A DNA stretch of 64,000 nucleotides from Rallus limicola (lineage: Eukaryota; Chordata; Aves; Gruiformes; Rallidae). The DNA lies in the NCBI GenBank assembly GCA_022605955.1, contig JAKCOZ010000260.1, positions 124,001-188,000 of the forward strand, in the 5' to 3' direction. The position numbers were made by a program, and so were the translations under genes. Below, piece by piece: positions 57,790-64,000 of the stretch. How positions within the stretch are numbered: position 1 is the first letter of the stretch; each line of letters starts with the position of its first letter. Under the pieces are notes generated by a model. It was not told the DNA's origin. It did no database searches and was given only the letters and a program-made list of their open reading frames with translations.

Positions 57790-58110
57790 AAGTATGCCAG
57801 CTCTAGTCAAGGAGAAGAAAGAGCCGCTGAAGAGCAGCAGGAGGAAGCGTCAGCAGCAAGCTGGCACCTGATGGGAGAGAGATGGGGAGAGGGGTGGGTG
57901 GGATCATGGTCTGGCACTCCCCAGAACACACTTTCCCAGATGCCCCAAACCGCCCCTACACACCGAAACCCCTCTGTATGCCCCCATACCTGCTGTTCGT
58001 CCTCGCCCATTTTGGAGGTATTTTGGAGGACCAGGGCTGGCTCCCTTGACTTGCCTGCCTCTTGCCCATGCAAGCACTGATGGAAACATGAAGTGTTTCC
58101 CGGCCAGGAG
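57790..58110 (+). pseudogene. AKAP1-like exon tail, fourth copy fragment
   Basis: Starts inside the exon ('aagtatgccagctctagtca') at the Lys-Tyr after the anchor, continues through the acidic/basic segment, then fragments of the protamine-like promoter and unit D flank up to about 58,130. The anchor itself is missing. Confidence 0.65.
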
Positions 58111-58139
58111 AAGGCAGCTGGGGCAAGAGTCATGTGGAC

Positions 58140-59500
58140 AGACCAGTGAATGTGAAACCCCGAAACGCTCTGAAGGAGATGGGGACCCCAGAGACAGGAG
58201 GCTGGGAACCCACCCGCAACTACATACCAGTGTACTTTCCAGTCTATACATATTGCTTAACCTTGACTCCTCCTGAAGCTCTTCCCTCTGATCTATCTCC
58301 CCAAACAGCCAAGCCAACTCCAAAGCTCCACCGACCAAAAGAAAGACAGAGCACTAAGAGCAGAGAAAGCCTTCAGGGGGGTGAGCTGCTCAGGGAGAGG
58401 CCATTTGCTCATATACCCCCGGCCCAAGCACCACCCTTCCCCCAGTCCCCTGGGAAAGGGGAGGGCACTGTCAGCAGAAGATTCACAGGCAGGGACGGGT
58501 CTTCTCCCTCAAGTTAACTTGATGGGATGTAAAGTCCTGAAGGGAGAAAGAGACTCTTGCTGAAAAGGATTTCCACGTTTCCTGCATCTTTCATATTGAT
58601 CAGGCAGTGAGGTTTAGGAAGAGTTTTCATTTTTCTGGGATGTAGATAGCAAGAGATTAACACTGTGAACAGTGAACAGCCACATGACAGAGACAGAGGA
58701 TGAGGAAGAAAACGCTGAGAGTGGGGTTAAAGGCTTAACAGCACTACTGGTGTCCAAGGGTCCAAGCACTGGCTTCTACTGGCTTATACCTGCAAAGGAT
58801 GCTGGGAAGAAACTGGCCACCCCGGGGCCAGCCCGTCGCTGTGGGGACAGGAACACAGGTGATGTCACACGTGGCCAGGCGGGTTTGGGGAAAGAGACGG
58901 GCTGGGGAATCTCAAATCCTTCCAAAAAAGCAACAAATTCAAACTCACAGAGGGTGAGAGATGCGCTTCGGGCTGGGAACCCCACTTCTCCAAGGCGGAA
59001 AGGGAGCCGCTTTCCTCCTCCAATGTCTGAGGAGCGCTGGGGGAACGGATGAGGAGACAAGGACATCTGGGCAACGGGAGAAGAATTCCTGGGCCCTGGA
59101 TCTGTCCCCAGCCCCTGACCTCGTCCAGTCACTCAGCGCTCCAGAGCTTTTCCAGCCAAACCATCTTGAACCCGCTTGGCTCTTTAAGCGGCAGAACACG
59201 CGGTGACGTCCTTGCAGTCACCTCACCTCAGGGCAAAGAGTTTTCCCTTCCTGGTGGCAAAACGAGGGGGGAGGGAGGGGAGGAAAAATCCCACCCCAAC
59301 CCCCCGTCCCATCCTGTCGTCATCTCATGATTGTTTCCATTCTCCCTCAGTGTTAAAAAACACCACGACAGGGGCCCAGAAACCCACGGAGGAAAAGGAG
59401 GGGTAGGGGAGGGGGTGGGAAGGCAGCCAGAAATCGTTGCTCCTCACAGCACGATCCAGAACTTTTCCAGGCTGGAAGATGGTGTTTCCCAGCCCCATTT
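58140..59500. other. No gene recognised
   Basis: Several 80-130-codon frames overlap in opposite strands; none shows a known motif. A TGATGTCA at about 58,863 and a TGACGTC at about 59,204 resemble the CRE sites elsewhere, but no gene could be attached. Confidence 0.35.
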
Positions 59501-59504
59501 TACG

Positions 59505-59675
59505 CTGGATGGGATGGGAGGGGAGGGGAGGGGATGGGGATGTGATGGGATGGAGATGGGATGGGGAGGGAGATGGGGAGGGGGATGGGGGTGGGATAGG
59601 GATGGGGATGGGTTGGGGATGGGGATGCGATGGGGATGGCAAGGGATGGGGATGGGATGGGATGGGAGGGGATGG
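59505..59675 (-). repeat. GGGAT-type pentamer array
   Basis: Shorter, inverted counterpart of 28,405-28,812, with GGGGAT and GGGAGG variants. Confidence 0.93.
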
Positions 59676-61449
59676 GGGTTTTCCCCATTTTGTCACTGGG
59701 CAGACAAGAGGAACAGATTTTTGGCCTAAGCCCTGTTTAAAGTGAGAGGGGAACAGCTCTCACACTTGAACGAGTGTTGCAGTTACTTGCAGAATTACAT
59801 GGTATCTCTAGGAAAGCAATGGACACAATTGAAGAGAAGTGCTTTAGGGACCTGGGCCAGACGGGTAAAGGTACCAGAGCTTGTTACAGTCACCCTAATA
59901 AAATAGCTGAACTTCTGGGTGATTCTGGGTTTAGTTTAGAAAATGATTTTGATTTTAAAGGACTTATAGCAGCTGTGAGAATATACAGCATGTTGAGGCT
60001 TTTGGGGACAAGGCGGTGTGTGCTCAAAGGAACAAACCCTGACTTTGGCCCTGGGATGCACACGTACGTCAGAGCTCAGATCTGGAACAGCAGGACAGCC
60101 TTGGCACGGCTCCTGTTTGCTGATGCCTGTCTCACAAACACTTCCCATGCTGATTGCCATGGCTCTCAGAGCAAGGGCTGCAGGGAAGCGCTGCCTTCTG
60201 CCTGCCAGCCCCCGGCCGGGCTGACTGGGCCTGAAACCCCTGGCCAAGGGGGTTCAGCTCTGCCCCTGCCCGGCAGCAGCCTGGATCTGTCAGGCAGCTC
60301 CTGACAGGAATCTCCCCCGGCTGCCTGGATCTGCCCATGAGAGGAGCTCCCCCAACATCCCTGAGTCTATGATATATGATCCCAATGTCTCATATTTATA
60401 CAGATTAACTCTACACAGTCATGGTATTTATAAGAAAAAAAACTCAGTTATAAAAACCCCAAATAATCTATGAATGCCAAGGTACTCACCAGGGCACTTA
60501 GAATCCTAGAATCACACTTGACATGAGTTGAATGAAGGAAACCTCTCTGGAGAACAGTCCATCCTATCTGCTCCACTCTCCTATTTGAAGATGGGATGAA
60601 TCACGCTCTAAGCCACTCCTCTTGCTGTGTTTGTACAGAAAACATGTAGGCGTCCAGCTGGGATGGGATGTTGGACTTGTAAACAGCTACAGTTAGGTGC
60701 CATCCATCGCACTGAACCTCCTCTTCCTTCTCCCTCACCTGCAGTGATTCCATGCAAGTCCAGCCTGCAAAACCAGAGTGGAGGGTGAGAAACTCACAGA
60801 CATCCCAAAGTGAACTGTACAGGAAACATTTCTGGAGAGATTTACTACCAAAGGTAGAGTTTTCCCAAGAGAAGGGCTGCCTCACGGTGGCTTCCAAGCA
60901 CAGAAATCTGTGTGACCCTTTCAGATTGGAGGCAGGGAACGATATGAAGGATGACCAACCCTGATGGCTGCACCAGCAGCAGCAGCTCAGTGCACCCAGG
61001 AATTCGCTCTTGTAGATTGGAGCCTGACCCCCAGAATATTTTGGACCACAGCAGGAAATCTTGATTAAAACCCCCAGGGTTGAGCCTCAGCTGCTGGTCA
61101 CTTCTCTCAAGTCCTGGCAATGTCTGGAGCTGTGAGAAGCTGCACCACTGAAGGAGATCTCTGCTCATGCTTGGGCTACTGGCTACCTGGCTGCAAAGTG
61201 TGAGTTCAGTTCTAGCAGGTGTTTGCATCTCTGCAGGACACAAACCCAGCCGTGACAGACAACCCAGCACCAAGATGTTTGACAGCTAAAGCCTGTTCCT
61301 GTCTGGGTAGGACTTGTCTCAGGATTCAGACACGTTTGAGGTGTCTACATACACATGTGGCACCTGAACTCTGAAGATGGGTAGGGGTTTTCTGCTAGAT
61401 GGTCGCTGGAAACCAGGGATCATTTCACAGCCAAATTGTTCTCCTCACA
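59510..61449 (-). repeat. Inverted repeat B, right arm
   Basis: Mirror of 26,636-28,810. The two arms enclose about 30.7 kb containing the BICRA-like, protamine-like, RING and AKAP1-like material. Confidence 0.88.
59774..60304 (+). CDS. Unrecognised 176-residue open frame (IR-B right)
   Basis: Partner of 27,779-28,309 in the other arm. It is preceded by 'cgagtgttgcag', which looks like a splice acceptor. A donor-like AAG|GTACC occurs after the GQTGKG segment, so only the first 30 or so codons may be a true exon. Differences from the partner include one Pro/Leu and one Cys/Phe change. Confidence 0.3.
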   Translation: MLQLLAELHGISRKAMDTIEEKCFRDLGQTGKGTRACYSHPNKIAELLGDSGFSLENDFDFKGLIAAVRIYSMLRLLGTRRCVLKGTNPDFGPGMHTYVRAQIWNSRTALARLLFADACLTNTSHADCHGSQSKGCREALPSACQPPAGLTGPETPGQGGSALPLPGSSLDLSGSS

Positions 61450-61539
61450 CTGCTGGGGGTAGGACCTTTTTCATCATGTGGGTGCTGGAAGCCCTTTGAA
61501 ATGCTCCACAGCATCTGAGATGTCTGCATGGAGCTTGCA

Positions 61540-61880
61540 GGTAGGACAGGTGTTTGGGAGGTGTCAGCCCAGAAGGCCAACTGCATCCTGGGCTGCATGA
61601 CACTGTGGCCAGCAGATTGAGGGAGGGGATTCTGACCCGCTGCTCTGCTGTGCTCTGGGGAGACCCCACCTGCAGTGCTGGGTCCAGCTCTGGACACTCA
61701 GCACAAGAAGGACATGGACCTGGTGGAGTGGGTCCAGAGAAGGCCACCAAAAGGATCGGAGGGCTGGAGCAGCTCTCCTGTGAACCCAGGCTGGGAGAGC
61801 CGGGCTGGGTCAGCATGGAGAAGAGGTGGTTCCAGGAGGACCTTATAGCCCCTTCCCTTTGTTGCCTCTTTCACAGCACT
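61540..61880 (+). mobile_element. CR1 LINE fragment
   Basis: Contains 'gcatcctgggctgcatgaca', 'agaccccacctgcagtgctg' and 'ggaccttatagcccc' in CR1 order. A different subfamily from the copies at 14,590 and 25,310. Confidence 0.85.
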
Positions 61881-62492
61881 GTTCAATAGGACATTTACAT
61901 GACCCAGCTGGAAAGCACAGGATGAAGTGAGCCATTCTGCCTCTAAAGAAACTAGGACAGGGAGAAGACAAAAATCTTCTCCAAGCATCGCTCCCAGGAA
62001 GGATTCCGCTTTTACCATCAGCCAAAATTCCTCTTGGGAGGACTATCATCACGCAAGGAGACCAGGCAGGCAATCCCACAGTCAACATCAAATCTTGAGG
62101 TAAACAAAGGAGGATCCAAAGTTTCAGATTCAGAGATTTCATCCAGGTCAATTCTAACCCAGAGAGAGACAATCACTCCCACTGAGGGCTGGCAGACATC
62201 CACAAGACCACAGGAGATCTCTCGGGTTTCTACCAAGTCTATGAACACACCTTTCTTTCCTCAGGTTGACCAGGGTATTTGGACCTGGAAAAGCAGGCAG
62301 CAGCCAGACACGCAGGGATACAAGTCCCACCAGCCCTGAGAAGCTGCCTGACAGTTCTTACTCCTTACAATCTTTCAGACCAAGGCGTGTTGGTACCAGA
62401 TGCGGTTCACACAAGGACTCCGTAGGGAAAATCCTACCGAGTGGCTGCATGCAGAGTTTGAGTTCACCAGAAATACTCTCAGAAATCAGACA

Positions 62493-64000
62493 TCTGACAG
62501 CACTGAGAAAATGGAAAGTGCTTATCTTCTCATCTTTAGAAATAGTTTTGTCCTAGACCAGCCCCTCTCTGCTCCATAAAGCCAGAAATCAAAGCTTTGG
62601 TAGAGCAGCGTCTCCTGGCACGACTGCTCATCTCTGCAGCCTCACTGGAGCTTTTCTTTCACAGTTGATTTCCTTTGCATTCCCTCAGGTATCAGTCATT
62701 ACATGCAACTTGGAGTAATCCCAAGGAGCTGCCTGAGCTGCCATCCCTACAGCTGTAACACTGCTCTCAAGCAAACAGCTCTGCAGAAGGTGGCACGCTC
62801 AGCTCCTGGCTCAGCGACACCAGCAGATCCTGTCTGTGATACACATCAGCAGCACAACACTGCTGGGAGCAACGTGCCTCTGGGGACAGGAGCTGCCAAC
62901 CCAGCTGACCTGCCCAGAACTTGCCAGAACTGCAGGGACCAAGGGCCTTCTGCAGCAGCAGCAGCAGCACCTCCAGGCCAAGGGGAAAGGGAAAGGAACC
63001 AACAAGGGGCTGGAGTGGGACACAGGCTGCTTGGTCAGAGCAGAGTCACCCAGCTGCACCGCTCCTCGGGGAAAGCTGGCACACAGTCTGGCAGGGTTCA
63101 TTTCAGGGCTGTGTTGGGTTCTAAGGCTGACCCAGGGGGCACGAGTGACAGGGCAGGTAAGGGGGCTGTGCCAACAGACAGTGCCAACAGGCCGTGTCAC
63201 CCAGATTTCCAGGCGGGGGGATGCTGCAGCAGCAGGGAACTCCAAGGCCTCCGGGGATTGACGGGAGCCCGTCCTGAGACACGGGCAGTACAGACCCAAC
63301 CCCAAGAGCTGCAAATGCCTGTTTGAGCCCAGCCTGCAAAGGGGGAAACTCTGGGATAACTTCTTCCTGCAGTCACCCAGCTTCAGACTTTACTACATAG
63401 GTAACAAACCCTGGTAAAGCTTCCCAACTGGGAGCTTCAGCAGAGAAAAATAGAGCTCATTTTACAGAAGGCATCATGTTTTAGGGAAACAAAACCATAG
63501 TACTTATTTCAGCACATTTTAAGCCAGAGCAGTTTCAGACTGGGCATTTCTACTGTGGGTCAATGGACACAGACAGACAGTTGCAAACAATGGCAAATGC
63601 AAAACTAAACACCTGTATTGATACAAATGCTCATTCTTAACTCTTTGTTGCTTGAAGCTCTTGAAGGGAGGCTAGTGCCTGTTTCAGACATGAAGCTAAA
63701 CAAACAAAGGCCACTGATTATTCCACCTAATTTCCACCCACAAGCAGGCTAAAAATCAATCATGTGAGACCAAATGTCATTGAGGAACTTGAAATGGCAT
63801 TTGCAGAGCACACCATGCCACCAGAGCAACTTCCTTCTACAATGCTACTCCTGATAGAGACATTCCTCAGTTACCTCCTACTGCAATAAAAAGATCTTCT
63901 GTCTGTGGTGCTTCAGCCCTGGCTGGAGGCCAGGCACCCAAAGTCACTCCATCACTCCCCTTTTCAGCTGGACAGGGGAGAAAAGAGATAGCGAGAAGCT
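62493..64000. repeat. Right copy of the 62.5-kb-spaced direct repeat
   Basis: Direct copy of 1-1,702 lacking about 194 bases after 63,355. It runs off the window end. At several positions in its last 400 bases it agrees with the inverted copy at 17,785-19,601 rather than with the left copy. One example is the base within the 'aaactaaac' motif near 63,603. This suggests sequence exchange among copies. Confidence 0.9.

Overview
The window looks like a repeat-rich, segmentally duplicated stretch of a bird nuclear genome, most likely a songbird. CR1 LINE 3' ends, several avian LTR and endogenous retrovirus (ERV) remnants, spliced vertebrate-type exons, TATA boxes and AATAAA signals support this. 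There is no bacterial or phage-like gene organisation. I cannot tell from sequence which chromosome it is (autosome, Z, or germline-restricted chromosome).

Layout. 1-3,106 is duplicated sequence: 1-1,702 returns as a direct copy at 62,493-64,000, and 1,290-3,106 returns inverted at 17,785-19,601. 3,107-3,680 is a GC-rich promoter-like block that recurs twice more. 5,790-9,650 is a pyrimidine-only degenerate array with a higher-order period. 9,700-15,250 is mostly repeats (CR1, LTR-like). 16,296-16,500 carries a cold-shock domain fragment of CSDE1. 20,870-25,090 holds an ERV reverse-transcriptase fragment, an LTR and a TOPORS-like RING E3 ligase gene on the minus strand. 26,636-28,810 is one arm of a long inverted repeat whose partner lies at 59,510-61,449. 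29,037-30,609 holds two exons of a BICRA-like gene joined directly to the promoter of a small, apparently intact two-exon gene for an arginine-rich protamine-like protein. 33,098-33,939 is a second RING gene (minus). 34,241-39,300 is a minus-strand ERV and LTRs. 39,690-58,100 is an array of repeated units, each combining an AKAP1-like N-terminal anchor exon with protamine-like promoter or gene remnants; an AKAP1 Tudor exon and broken ERV segments are interleaved.

How the genes may work together. Three gene models (protamine-like, TOPORS-like, RING) each have exact or near-exact CRE sites (TGACGTCA / TGATGTCA) just upstream, an arrangement known from CREM-driven haploid spermatid genes such as protamines and transition proteins. 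Together with the amplified protamine-like/AKAP1-like units and near-identical inverted repeats, the window reads as an ampliconic locus for spermatid chromatin and ubiquitin genes, built by fusing fragments of conserved host genes (BICRA, AKAP1, CSDE1, TOPORS). Coding structure and homology calls come from reading motifs by eye; expression and function are inference.
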